From NCBI GenBank assembly GCA_038373865.1, contig JAXGGA010003915.1:1-64000 (forward strand): a stretch of 64,000 nucleotides of DNA. Reading direction: 5' to 3'. Below are positions 25,371 through 36,508 of the stretch, one piece after another. A model generated the notes under the pieces. That model made no database searches. It saw nothing but the letters and a program-made list of their open reading frames with translations, and had not been told where the DNA came from. Both the position numbers and the translations under genes were made by a program. This DNA comes from Uloborus plumipes (lineage: Eukaryota; Arthropoda; Arachnida; Araneae; Uloboridae). How positions within the stretch are numbered: position 1 is the first letter of the stretch; each line of letters starts with the position of its first letter.

Positions 25371-26893
25371 GTATTTAGAAAAGTGCCAATTTGAGTCCCA
25401 AGTGAATTTTCACTAGTATTTCAATAACTAGTTAAAAAAATAATTTTCCCCAGAAAGAAGATAAGGTTCTGCTTTCATTTCATCTAATAACATCAGAAAA
25501 AAATTTTGTTTTTCTTCAGAAAATATTGTTTTTATACATCAAAAATCAGATCGGTAACGTGTCTCCAGTAGCAAAGCTTAGCATGCAAACAGGTCAAGCG
25601 CACTTTCTAACTTCCCCCCAAAAAAACGCACTTGCACAAAAAACGATTCTTTTTTTACCCCTTTGTTAACATTTTACTTCATTTTTGTTTTAATCGATTT
25701 CTGATTTCTAGCAGATGCGAAATAAGCGTGTCCCAAGTTCCGCCGTCAGAGTGGTATCAATTTGCATTTCTGCATCTAAAATTGTAGGTAAGATTTTTTA
25801 AAGTGATTTTATAAAATGTGTGTCATTTGAGTCATCAAATCGGTAACACGCTCTGAAATGCGCAGTTTTTATTATTTTAAAAATTATTTTATATATAAGT
25901 ATAGTCCTTTATTACAAGTGAAAAAACCGCGTGTTTGTTTTTGGTTTAGTGCGCTCGACTCGGAAATTAAAAAAAAACTGTCAGTTTGTCAGATCGGTAA
26001 CAGTCAGAACGGTAACATTGAAAAACAGCGAATATGTTACAGAACTAACTCACACGTTTCAGAATTATAAAAAGCAAAAATCATAGGTTTTAGCCATATA
26101 TATTGAATATTTTTGTTCTTAAAAAATGAAAAGCAATGAGTTTTAGCACAATTGCTTCATTTGTGGTTTGTATGACCTAACAATAAAAGTTAGTAAAATA
26201 AGAAAAATTGACACTGCAGAAATTAAGTTAATTAATTATCATTATTTTATTTCTTTCTTTCTTTCTTTTTTTTTTTTTTTTTTTGGTGCTTCAATTTCTC
26301 ATAACTTCGCTAAATAACTAGATAATAACTAGCATGCTAAATTTGAATTTCTGATCAAGAAATTAAATTTCCTGCAACTAATTAAGGAAAAGCAAGCAGC
26401 AGAGTTGTGTATTGAAAAAGTTGAAGTTGTGTGTTGTTTCAAAACAAAACAAATGTTTTATTAGCTTGGATTTGGTAATCTCATAATATATTTTATCTAA
26501 AAACCTTATCGCTCATTTTTATTTCCAAGAAATGCTTTTTTATAATGAAATTTGATTTTTTAGCCTAATATATATATTTTTTAATATAATAATCTTAATT
26601 CTATGTTAAAAATGCAAGGAAATGATATTATATTTAGAGATGTTAACGAAGACTGAAAGCATAAACTCAAATATGTAACTCATATTAACATCAGATCTGT
26701 AACATTCATCAGATCTGTAACAGCTTAAAAGTGAGTAATCTAAGGAGGGGGTAAATAACTTCCTTGACCTCCCCCCTTTTATTTTCTTGCATTTAGACTC
26801 AATCTAAACTTAAAATTCAAAATTAGTTTTTTTCTGCAAATAAATTTTTTTTTTCAGAAAACTCCAACTTCAAATTGGCACTTTTCTAAATAT
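25371..26893. mobile_element. 1.5-kb unit bounded by inverted repeats, GTAAC words
   Basis: gtatttagaaaagtgccaat (25371-25394, continuing ttga) returns inverted at 26870-26893 with one mismatch in 24. Inside, the 12-mer cagatcggtaac or a close variant occurs at 25547, 25836, 25990, 26005, 26692 and 26710, always on the plus strand. It has no long ORF. I infer a non-autonomous or decayed DNA element of unknown class; the reiterated word might be a protein-binding site. Confidence 0.45.
25714..25789 (+). other. Exon-like cassette inside the GTAAC unit
   Basis: A pyrimidine-rich run ending tttctag (and 3 bases later cag) precedes a less AT-rich segment that ends TTGTAG|gtaaga, a good 5' splice site. 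One frame is open through the segment (RNKRVPSSAVRVVSICISAS); another reads SEWYQFAFLHLKL before a stop at the junction. It may be a remnant exon of the element or chance. Confidence 0.25.
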
Positions 26894-27595
26894 TGGCTCA
26901 TTTATCTAAAATTTGTGGGTCATGGAAAAACAGCTGAACAAGGTTTTACCAAATAGATATTTTTAATAAAAAATATTGATACATATATGCATAAAGGTTG
27001 AAAACAGTTGCTATATATAAGTCAAAGCGACAACGGAAATTAATTACACTTATATTTGTTTTAAAAAAAGCTGCGTGAAATTTTGAGGAATCCACAATAC
27101 TTTATGAAAGACATTTCGAGTAATTTTTGAGGATTTGATTTCTTTTTAATGCTATGAAAATTTAATTGTAAAAGAATATAGCACCGATACCTAATTGGGG
27201 TTTTGTCAAAACTAATGCCTTATATAACGATTTCGCAAAAACTAATGTCGTAAAAAGTTCAAAAACGTCGCAAAGTTCGGACTACTGTTTTAGTTACTTA
27301 GTTCAGAGAAAGGTGGGGTTCTTAAAATAAATTAACTGAAGTAACTATCAGCAAGCAATAATTAAATACTATTGGGCTCAATCATGAAACATAATTAAAC
27401 AACGTAGCAAATTTGCATTTTAGCGCTTTACTAACATTTCTCTACCCAGTATTTATATTAATAACTCAAGTTTTTGGAAAAGTGGAGCCATTAAGTTAAA
27501 TAAGTGGAAAATATATTGATATTAACTTATAATGTGTATGAACGATAATTACCAGAAGAAAGCACAAAATTCTGAAAATCAAATGTATGCTTTAT
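26894..27595. other. AT-rich non-coding DNA
   Basis: I see nothing supportable. Confidence 0.5.
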
Positions 27596-28212
27596 TTAAA
27601 TAAAAACATAACTCAAAAATTACGATCGATTCTATTTACAATAACTTAACGCATTAATGCCTAGCGTCCCTTTTTAGGGACGGTCGAAAAAAGGGTCTGA
27701 ATTTCCCCAAAATGAACATTTCAACCAAATAATAGTGTTCAATTAGTACCTTGGTATTGTTTCAATTCGTTATGAACAGATTGCAGCTCATAATCATTGA
27801 AAAGTGTTCTGTAGCAGTTTTGATATGATCTTTACCAAAAATGACATCGTTCACAATCTCAAGAAAAAAAGCTCAGTTTTCAAAGTTATTCCCAACTTCC
27901 CAGTTTATGTTAATTGCTGATTTTATTTCTTCTTATAAAATGCCTTTTTAAATATTATATCGTAGGCAGAAAAAATTTTTAGTTAAAGTATGTACCCTCT
28001 GGGGTCTATCGGAACTTTTAAGGGACGATTTTTCTTTCCTTAATAAAAAAGTTATTTTTTACATGATATTTTTTTAATTATTTTTCCTGTCCATTAAACA
28101 CTGTTTGTAACTAGTATACAAAATATCTTTGGAAAAAAAATGTCAGGCATTAATGAGTTAAATAAAAAACATAACTAAAAAATTACGATCGATTCTTTTT
28201 ACAATAACTTAA
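27596..28212. repeat. 54/55-bp direct repeats, each TTAA-bounded, around a MITE
   Basis: The units 27596-27649 and 28158-28212 are about 92% alike (shared core aattacgatcgattct) and each begins and ends with TTAA. The family A MITE lies exactly between them, sharing the inner TTAA of each. A simple insertion would duplicate only four bases, so a tandem duplication or repeated TTAA-directed events must have contributed. Confidence 0.85.
27650..28157 (-). mobile_element. TTAA MITE family A, complete copy, 508 bp
   Basis: Reverse-orientation copy of 47831-48339. The ends read cgcattaatgcctagcgtcc and, from the other side, ctcattaatgcctgacat; the C-rich tip is mutated in both (CGC and CTC in place of CCC). 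The subterminal palindrome cgtccctttttagggacg is conserved. TTAA lies on both sides. It has no ORF. Probably piggyBac-type and non-autonomous. Confidence 0.88.
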
Positions 28213-28213
28213 A

Positions 28214-28760
28214 CATTCAATATCAATTTTCAGAAGTAAGCGGCGAACTCAGCGCTTGGTTAGATGGCAGCACTGACTTATTTCAAAAGCTCAGTATTTG
28301 GCACCGATAGGAACTTCCAAAACTTTAATTTCGTGAATAACTTATTTATTTGATTTTGATAGACACAAAAATTTCAAAACATAGATTCCCCCACCCCCTC
28401 CACGGAAGATACATTTGATGTTACAGTTTTCATAATGAATTTGAAATACAAACTTTAATTATTCTTGAATTAAACTAAGCAAGTTAATAAAGAGAGAAAG
28501 AAAGAGAAAACTACACAAAAACATACTAGCAAGTTGTTTTTGCATAAGCAGTATTCTGATGAACTTTTTTTTTTTTTTTTTTTGAGAACTCATATTTAAT
28601 TAAATTACCATTGAGCTACAGATGTTACTTGAAATTTGTGGCGCCATCTCTCGAGATAGAAGAAAAGTAAAAACTGTAAGAAATACTTTGAATAGCCTTT
28701 ACATTTTGCTTGCTTTTAAGCAATAACACGGCAATGCTCTTAAAAGTATCTTTTTTTATC
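28214..28760. other. Non-coding DNA
   Basis: No gene is supported. It contains a T run near 28566-28583 and the AGATGGCGCCAC site listed separately. Confidence 0.5.
28638..28649 (-). promoter_or_regulatory. AGATGGCGCCAC motif, site 1
   Basis: The 12-mer AGATGGCGCCAC (minus strand) also occurs at 50778-50789. Its core resembles the RGATGGCGCC-like part of CTCF sites described in animals; function is an inference. Confidence 0.25.
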
Positions 28761-28850
28761 TAGATACTAGCAGTACCCGCACGGCGATGCCCGTGCATTT
28801 AAATGGGAACGAAGTCCACTGAATAAATTTAAATTCACTCCAACCCTCTG
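28761..28850 (+). repeat. Retroelement-like repeat head (second copy)
   Basis: agatactagcagtacccgca followed by cggcgatgcccgtgc folds as gcacgg-loop-ccgtgc, like the head at 21396. The downstream extent is unclear. Confidence 0.4.
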
Positions 28851-29753
28851 AAGTAAAATTATTATAGTTAAAGCGGTATAGCAATTGGTCTTTTTAGCGA
28901 CATTGTATTTGTACGCTTGAATAAAAAAATAAATGAAATATTTCTGCATAAATAAAAAATACTTCATATGATACCATATTAATGCATTTTACTACCCATA
29001 CTGTCTGAAAACACTTTTTCAGATATATTATTAGAAAAAAATCAACGCGAAAACAAAAATGTCAAATTGATAGTAATTGGTCACCTTATCATAGTTATTG
29101 GCTATGAAACCATACGGTTATTGGCCATGTAAACATTCAATGTTATACTGGAATATTCATATGTATATATGAAAATATTATACCTTTACATGAATATAGT
29201 ATACCCTTAATTGAATATATTTTCCATTCATTAAGTATATTATAACATTATAGCATTCAATATCTTTCTCCATCTTTCCCTTTTCTATTTTTTAACTTCT
29301 CTTTATTTGTTTTAGTCTTCTTTAAAGCTTTTTCTTTCTGTACGGCTGCTTGTCCATTCCGTTTTCTTTTCTTTTCTTTATTTTTCACTCTTTTTGCTGC
29401 TTTTCTTGTTCATTGTTTTCAATAGCTGCTCTATAACTCTCAGAAATTATAAAGAATGTTTTTTTTGTCAATCCTATTAAGAAATTTTCTCCTACTTTTT
29501 GGCGCATTTTGTTGGTAATCATCGATAAATGTGCTAAAATGAGTTGTTTTGTTTGAAGTAGATGACGTACACAAATTTATAGGAGTTTTCAGAGGAGTTA
29601 TTACAATTGTTGCTGGTGTCACATTATCTTCATTAGTCATATTTGTATTTATCGTTATAATTGCAGTCAGTATTTCAGTATTGGTAGAGATGTTTTTAGA
29701 AAAATCATTCTGGAAAAAAAAAAAAAAAAGCGCCAAACTTTGTATAATGGTCA
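28851..29753. other. AT-rich non-coding DNA
   Basis: No confident gene. A minus-strand frame (29440-29754) and the opposite frame both stay open over about 90 codons, but neither has recognisable domains. They adjoin the decayed coding segment upstream on the minus strand. Confidence 0.45.
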
Positions 29754-30107
29754 TGTATTATTTGAAACTCCCTCCTGATATTTCGGTGCTTTTATCTCGT
29801 CTATTTCGCCTCCAAAAATATTTTGGAAGTCTTTTAGAGACATGAGCTTATTTAATACATTAAACTCTTCATCTGTTTCTGAAAATATTGTAAGAGTTAT
29901 TGGCCACAACAAAACTTTAATTTTTAAGAATACATTCTTATGTTACACCTCAAATTCACTTATTAGGCAATACAGCTATAAATCTCATAGTATTTTAAAA
30001 GCTGTAAATGCATTAAGTTCGTTTAAAATGTCGCATAAAAATTCTAGTCTTACCGGTTCTCCACGACATTTTAAAGACATATACGACGAAGCATATTTTA
30101 TTTTTCT
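29754..30107 (-). pseudogene. Decayed coding segment, family unknown
   Basis: On the minus strand from 30107, after an acceptor-like ttcattctttcag, one frame reads about 117 codons with only four stops: KYASSYMSLKCRGEPVRLEF..., then after three early stops ...VLLWPITLTIFSETDEEFNV and NKLMSLKDFQNIFGGEIDEI, with a fourth stop near the end. Residue use looks protein-like rather than compositional, and the stops are isolated, as in a decayed gene or transposon protein. I do not recognise the family. Confidence 0.35.
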
Positions 30108-30111
30108 CTGA

Positions 30112-31116
30112 AAGAATGAATGCAACTGCAGGAATAACATATCAGAAAGCATTTAAACAAAAATAGTTTAATGCAACATCCGATGGAAAACCGTAAATGA
30201 GCTCAAACCACTTTAACTTACACTGATTCTTTCTCATACAGTCTACGTGCACGTATTCTGCTCCGGTTGACACTGAATCTTTTTGAAAAACTCTATGATA
30301 ATTGACGTCTTTTTTTTTTTTTTTTTTTTTTTAAATAGTCGCCATTATCTTGCAGCTTTCTAATAAGTCAATACAAAGCACATATGATGACGAGCACAGA
30401 ACTTACATTTTTGGGTGAAGGAGATTTTCCGATTACCAAATAAAACTCCAAATTTTGAGAATAAAGCAATGCAAGAATGCACACATAGTATCTATCTATA
30501 TCTAATAAGAAGACATCTTATTTATTCACTCATTCATTTATTTATTTATTATTTATTCTAACGGCACATTAGAATGCTGCATCCAAATTTTCGAAATCTT
30601 GAAACTAAACATACCGATTTTAGGAAGATTTCAGGAATCTTTCAACGAGCACCTCTGCACTCAGATGAATAAGTACATCAAGAAAAACGTTGGTATTGGC
30701 AGAATCATAGCATTTTTAAAAATAAAATAAATACCATGATTGGCAAAATTATGGCCTTTTCTTCCGATAAAACGCACCATCGTTATTGCAACGATTCTAA
30801 TGATGACATTAGCAAACATAAAACATAATAAACAGGAACACACTAATAGGAGGCCACGGGAAAACATAGTAACCTCCCAGAACTGGCTAAAAAATACGGT
30901 GATTTTTTTTTCTTGAATAATGCATAATAGTTTTTATTACAGGTTAGTACTTGTGCACCTTGTTTAATCATTCTCTTAATTGACAATGCCCCCCCCCCCC
31001 CAAAAAAAATTAAATTCTGGGAGCAGATGATAACAAATGCAGAAAATAATTCAAAGTTAAAAATTTGAAATAGCATACACACCTCTAATCTTCTTGTAAT
31101 AGACAGAAGACACGGG
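30112..31116. other. Non-coding DNA
   Basis: It has a T run (30310-30331), an ATTT microsatellite (about 30523-30556) and a poly-C tract (30989-31001). No gene is supported. Confidence 0.5.
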
Positions 31117-31620
31117 TTGATGCCGGATAATTGGTTTAATAGAAATAGCTTTCCTGCTGGTATAAACTCCATTATGCAACTGCTTCACCCCAACAAACTC
31201 TCTATTCCTCTTGCTCAGGATACTCTTTCGACTCTTTCCACCGCGATGTCGCAAACTTATAGGACAGTTCCCCATAGTCAACACAACCAACACCAAGACA
31301 ACAACCTCAACAATATCAGCTCAGAAACGACCATAACCGAAACTGAGGCTCCAACAGGCTGTTGGGCTAGTCCCATCATTTGCTGTTTAATGGTTTCTGT
31401 CCCTTTCCCCCTGTACTTTGATGAAGATGATCCAGCCGATCGCTAGCGCCACTTGGAGGGGGGTGAGGGGGGGTTGTTGTGTTTGTGCGCCGAGTGCCCC
31501 AGAATTCCCACTTCCAATTTCGGTTTTTATTAGGGCATTCCCAGCGCCAGAGGAGCGGCGAGAGTTGACAGTCTGCAGGCTGCCTTCGATTCGGGTCATT
31601 AAGGGACTTCAAAAAAGGAC
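31117..31620. other. GC-richer island with overlapping open frames
   Basis: Clearly less AT-rich than its surroundings, with CpG-containing words (cgatcgctagcgcc, gaggagcggcgagag). Frames of 70 to 109 codons are open on both strands. One minus-strand frame contains a hydrophobic stretch (LQVALAIGWIIFIKV), another a valine-rich stretch followed by basic residues (EVVVLVLVVLTMGNCPISL). None has a family I recognise and no pair of strong splice sites bounds them. It may be an exon, promoter or UTR of the minus-strand unit inferred at 34-36 kb; undecided. Confidence 0.3.
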
Positions 31621-31639
31621 GATTCAGAAAGAGAGAGAC

Positions 31640-32699
31640 AAATGATTTAAGCTTTAATTAAACGCTGGAGGAATTAATGTATGAGATGAATTACATCATA
31701 ATTTATAACATTTGAATGTAGATGTGGAATGCAAAACCGCTTTTCAAGATGAGAACGTTTTTTTTTTATTGTACAAAATGTGTCAAATGTAAAATTTGTA
31801 TCCACTTTCGAACAATGCATTTTGAATCTATTCTTCATTCCTTAAAAATACATTTGAAAGACAACGTCATTAGTCATAAAATCTACAATTAATTCCAGTC
31901 CAGTTTGGTATTTTTGTAAGCTTTTTCTGCTTTGAAAAAAGTATACAACCAAAAAAATGTTCGGAATTTTCTTGAATAAAATACACGAAAACGTTTAAAA
32001 TTATGAAAGTGACAAAAAAAAAAGGCTACTGCTCCACATTTGAGGATGAACAAATTATGTACATATTTTAAATTATTATCGCAACACATTTCAGAAAATC
32101 GTACAAATCTAATTATAGGCGATAAAAATCGTTTGAGAGCGTATACGAATTATCCCCCCCCCCCCCCTCCAAAGAAAAAACGGTTCATAGGGCAGGGTAA
32201 TTTTTGAGTGGTTTTGATCAAATTTTGGGAAACGGGTCTAGTTCTGACGAGGGGAGAGAGAGAGAGACTCGATCGTGTTTGATGGGGCGTGCTCTATTCC
32301 TTGGTGGAATGGGAACTCCTGAATTAACTACATAGTTAAATACAGAATTATTCGCGTTAAAAACTACAAAACATATGACTTTTGCAGTTTTAGAACTATT
32401 TAAATAAAAAGAGGATTTTTTCTGCACCTGCAAAAAGAATTAATCGAGGCATAAAGCTTCGACAAATTTATTCGATAGTTGCATTTCCAGCTCCGGAAGA
32501 AATTCAGACACTTTGTGAATATGATTTTAAACAAGACAGAAAGTAATAAATTCTGCAAATTTCGCTCCACATATCAACCTTTCAGGTTCATATTTCCGCA
32601 GCAGCAATATTTCTCAAACACAGCTTCACATTCAGCGCCTACATTAATTATATCTGCTTTAATATCAACCCCAAAGCAACCACCGTTTGGTTGTGTGTG
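31640..32699. other. Non-coding DNA
   Basis: AT-rich with a 14-base C tract (32154-32167) and a GA-rich patch (32250-32270). No gene is supported. Confidence 0.5.
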
Positions 32700-32860
32700 C
32701 AGGAAACGGGGCAGAGAAAAAGCGATTAATTCTCGGGGCGATTCTCTTTTGGCAGACACTTGTTGTTTTTCTTGTCATTCGAGAGCGCATGCGCAAAAAC
32801 GGAGTCGGGTCGTCTGCTGCCGAATATTTAATCGCATGGTTGCCATGGTGATGACACAAC
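32700..32860. promoter_or_regulatory. Promoter-like patch: NRF1-type palindrome and X-box-like site
   Basis: GCGCATGCGC at 32785-32794 is the exact palindromic NRF1 core. About 45 bp on, GTTGCCATGGTGAT (32839-32852) matches the RFX X-box consensus at 12 of 14 positions. The patch is CpG-rich for this window. NRF1-type palindromes are strongly promoter-associated in animals (established), but no transcript start can be seen here. Confidence 0.4.
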
Positions 32861-32934
32861 GTTTCCTGGAAATCAAGAGAAAAATAATTTCCAGCTAAGA
32901 AGGTGGGAGAGGGGGCAGACGATCTGATTGGCAA

Positions 32935-34379
32935 ATGATGAGAGAGAATTTGGGCTTATAAACTTCCATCTTTTATTGCAATATAAAGGCATCTGTTATG
33001 TCATTGCATTTCATTTTCAGAATTCGGAAAATAAATAACAAAGTTGCTCTAGAAACTCCTATTATTTCTTATGCATTATGAAAATATTTTGATTTGAAAA
33101 TCATACAATTATATTTTTATAAGCATAACTCTCACATATCTAATAACTTTCTTCAATAGGAAATATATTGGAACGATAGTAAAATACAGTTTATCGTCAT
33201 TTCTCATAATATGATAAAAGAAAGCGCAATTGAAGAGAAAATCAAAAAGGTTTAGGGAACTAAAAAATCAAATTTTGAACAACACATGATGTGATTAAAT
33301 AGCGTCTACTTACATCGTTAATATCTTTGCTCAAAGAGAAATATTAATAGTGTGAAATCATTATGAGCTAACGCAGCGATGAGACAACTTGGACATCAAA
33401 ATTACTACGTTTAGAATTTGTATTTACTTTAATTTTTTTCAATTGTTCATTTTATTTGTTTATCTATTTATTTTCAAGTCAATCTCCAATTTCGCCAAAA
33501 ATAGCAAAAATTGACATAGTTATGAAATTGATTCGCTCTCAGTTGTAATTTTGATCAAGATTAATTCAGTCACTATTCTTTTAGTTACACGCTATATGTC
33601 ATACATCAGCTTATTATATTATCATTTCACTTAATGTATGTCAGTAATAACTGCAGACTCCATTAAATTATGCTGTAGAATTAAAGTAGAACTACTTCAA
33701 GCATGATTTAAAAATCAACATCGATATTAAACCATTCCCAGAACAGGACTTAACATAGGAATATAAAACATCTTTTTTTAAGGGGGAAGCGGCAGAAAGC
33801 ATATTCATTAAAAATATTCTAGAAAGCAGGCAAAATAAGTCATAAATAATTACGAAAGTAACAAAAACAATAATAAAAGTTATTGTATTTATTATTAGAA
33901 TTGTTCCAATTATTTGACATTTCTTTCATTTTTGTACTAAATGTACGCATTTTTTAAAAAGATTTATTCCATTCACAATGTGGATGCATGAGTAAGTAGT
34001 TGTACTTAACGTTTACATCCTTGATTTTGGTTTCTTTACATGAGATGAAAGCAGCATAGCTATTACACTTACCCAGTGAATAGACTCATCTAACTCGTTT
34101 CCTAAATTACTTCCGAAACATGCTCTCACTATTAAAAATTTACTCCGCCTCCCATTTAACCACTTCTTTTATGCAAAAAATCCTCTTATTTAGACATCTT
34201 GTACAATGTATGCTACACAAGTAGTTTTAAAAAATTGATCAGTAAAAAATAGCACTAATGAAAGCTTCTTTTCCCCATTATTTTATATTTTAACAAATGT
34301 TTTTACATCATTTTTCGAATGTATACTGTGAAAATGCTTTGCTGTAAAGAATTATTTTTAAAAAAAAAGAAAGACTTAC
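32935..34379. other. AT-rich non-coding DNA, probably intronic
   Basis: Nothing is supportable within it. It lies downstream (minus strand) of the exon at 34380-34466. Confidence 0.5.
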
Positions 34380-34466
34380 CTCTAATTGTTGGTGGACCGC
34401 CACCTCCCCTTCCTCCCCCTTTGTTGTTACCAATGGAATGATTTTCGTCCACAGCCCAATCACTCT
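34380..34466 (-). CDS. Internal exon of an unidentified minus-strand gene
   Basis: On the minus strand, ttttttctttag|AGAGTG...ATTAGAG|gtaagtc gives a strong acceptor and a consensus donor around an 87-nt exon. This part is GC-rich while both flanks are A/T-rich. With phase 1 on both sides it encodes SDWAVDENHSIGNNKGGGRG followed by GGGPPTIR, an acidic then glycine-rich, probably disordered segment. A second frame (phase 0, RVIGLWTKIIPLVTTKGEEG...) is also open, so the frame is not settled. An exon whose length is a multiple of three can be skipped without a frameshift. The protein family is not recognised; the acidic/Gly-rich look would suit a linker or an ectodomain stalk. Confidence 0.55.
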
Positions 34467-35971
34467 CTAAAGAAAAAAACAATTTCACTTAAAAAAAAAT
34501 AATAACAATTACACATAAAAGCAAATTTATTGTAAAAAGAGAAGAAATTGATATACAACGATACATAGCTTATTGTTCAATATTAAACAGAAGTTACAAA
34601 AATTAAAGAAGTTAAACTAATACTGGATGTACATAACTTGATTGTATCAATTTCAATTACGAAAGGGAGGCATTCTACCAGCAAATTCGCACTATTTTTC
34701 CTACATTTTTGGTAATCCTTCAATTTTAACTTTAATGTCAAATTTTTCTCACAAATAATTGCGGCCGCCTTCTTTTTTTTTTTCGTAATAAACTTACAAA
34801 TTTAATCTAATAGTAGCTACAGCAAAAATATTACAGTCTCTGTTAATAAATGTAAGAAAAATTTAACGTAGTACTCAAAGCTGTGAAAATTCGAATTCAT
34901 GAGCTACTTTGACTTACAGTGACGTTTCTGATACGTCAAAGAATCTATTATAATTGACATCTCTCAAACAGTTTAAAATGGCACACGGAGAGAATGACTT
35001 CTCCCGGATGTCATTGTATGTCATCTATTAGAGTTATTAAAAAGTTTCCGTAATTGTAAGTGTTTTTATTAAAGAGTATTGAAGGGTTTAAGTCAAACCA
35101 AGTGACAATTTATTTATTTCCACAAAACGAGGACAAGTAATTTTTTGACAGTTGCATGCAAGTTTTAAAATGTAGGAATATTCTTTAAGCACGCATAGCA
35201 CGCCAATGAATTCTTGCACTCATTAAAAAAAGAGAAAAAAAAAGAAAAAAAAAAAACAGAAATTCTGACGAAATGAAAATTAAAAAAGAAAAAGTTGCAT
35301 TCGTTTCTGACAAATTCAAGTTTTTAGAATCAACAAAGGCAGCGAATTGATTACTCCATGTTTCCCAAAATTACAATTTTGCCTAAATTTTGGTTAAAAT
35401 ATTTAGATTTTCATTCGTTTTCAGATTAAACTGTTACCAGTTCATAGATTGACACACGACTTTGCATACTATTCGCAGCAGTTTATTAGGCTAATACAAG
35501 GCAAACTCTTTTGCCCGTGTGAACTGTATTTTTGGAAAAAGAAACAGATTGGCTAAATAGTTTCAAATAAGAATGATGCTTTGGAGTAGAATAAATACAA
35601 AAATATACAATAATAATAATAATGCAAAATTTCGTATGTTTTAATTTGATAGCAGCAGTCGATTCCCCCCACCCCCGCCCCGCCCTCTTAATCAGATTAC
35701 TTTTTTAGAAAGTGAGACATTTCAACGGGAGAGAAAAACAGGACAGACTAAGTAAAAATAGGGTTATCCCATTTGAGACGGGACATATCAAGACGTTGAC
35801 CTTTAGATTAACCCCTTTCTATTAGACATGAGAGAAATAGAAGATGCAAAACCAAGATCAAAGGAATGCAAGCTCCAAAAATATGCGACACGCGCGTAAT
35901 TCTCAAAATGGGCGATGATCTGATTCTGAACTGACCAGTCGTTGTATTTAAAAGAATCATACACAACTTAC
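34467..35971. other. Probable intron, minus-strand unit
   Basis: AT-rich, with an A-rich tract around 35225-35262 and a C-rich patch at 35665-35688. No gene or repeat recognised. Confidence 0.45.
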
Positions 35972-35999
35972 CGAAATCATCAGGTCCTTTTGCTTCTCA
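35972..35999 (-). other. Candidate 28-nt microexon
   Basis: On the minus strand, gattctttag|TGAGAAGC...GATTTCG|gtaagttg has good sites on both sides of 28 nt. If one of the internal AGs is used instead (giving 24 or 21 nt), the frame AKGPDDF joins the next exon as ...GPDDF-E-SDWAVDENH, an attractive acidic run. With the upstream AG that frame would start with TGA, while another frame (EKQKDLMIS) stays open. So the exon is plausible but its acceptor and frame are uncertain. Confidence 0.35.
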
Positions 36000-36186
36000 C
36001 TAAAGAATCAGTTACATAATCCAGGATGAACCAATTCACCTTTCCGATTATAACTTCACTAAGCATTACGCAATAATTTGTGCCTTCAAATTTCAAAAGC
36101 ACAAGTTAAGAGAGCTAAACTCAACAGGAACAACTCCCGGTGCTCCCGTCCTACCAGATCTGAACGCAGTCAGTGTGAAGCTTTAC

Positions 36187-36279
36187 CGTTGAATTCTTTT
36201 GTCTCCGAAGTTCAATTAGAGTTAATTGTCTATTGCTCAGTGACTCACTACTCGACAAAGCGGTGATGAAGCAAAGGAT
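36187..36279 (-). other. Candidate exon or 5' coding exon, minus strand
   Basis: catttccttcttcag|ATCC precedes 93 nt ending CAACG|gtaaag. Only phase 0 is open (ILCFITALSSSESLSNRQLT...). Read through without the acceptor, the frame extends back to an ATG at 36354 or 36408 and gives a hydrophobic stretch (VICVAHFLLQILCFITALSS) like a signal peptide. The phase does not fit the microexon at 35972-35999, so either one is wrong or they are alternatives. Confidence 0.25.
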
Positions 36280-36483
36280 CTGAAGAAGGAAATGAGCAAC
36301 ACATATAACATAAGGTTCAGCGCATATTTTCAGTGATATTGAAGAGCACTCCATTGGGATTATGGTATCATCGTCAAGGTTGAAAGAGAAGAAGGAGATT
36401 AAAGACATAGACTAACTCTTAATATGTACAAATAGTAGACTCAAGTGGAATCGCATTAACTTGTCCAGCGGCGCTCAAATGGG

Positions 36484-36508
36484 AGGTCACTAGAGGTCAC
36501 TGTGACCT
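36484..36508. promoter_or_regulatory. Composite nuclear-receptor-type site (DR4 + IR3)
   Basis: AGGTCA at 36484-36489 and 36494-36499 form a direct repeat with 4-bp spacing (ctag). The second half-site also pairs with TGACCT at 36503-36508 as a perfect inverted repeat with 3-bp spacing (ctg). These are exact consensus layouts for nuclear-receptor dimers. A repeat-derived origin is possible. The site lies upstream, on the minus strand, of the candidate exons at 34-36 kb. Confidence 0.45.

Noticed and set aside
32574..32934. Overlapping frames on both strands at the promoter-like patch
   Set aside because: Open because of GC content; no domain and no splice pair.
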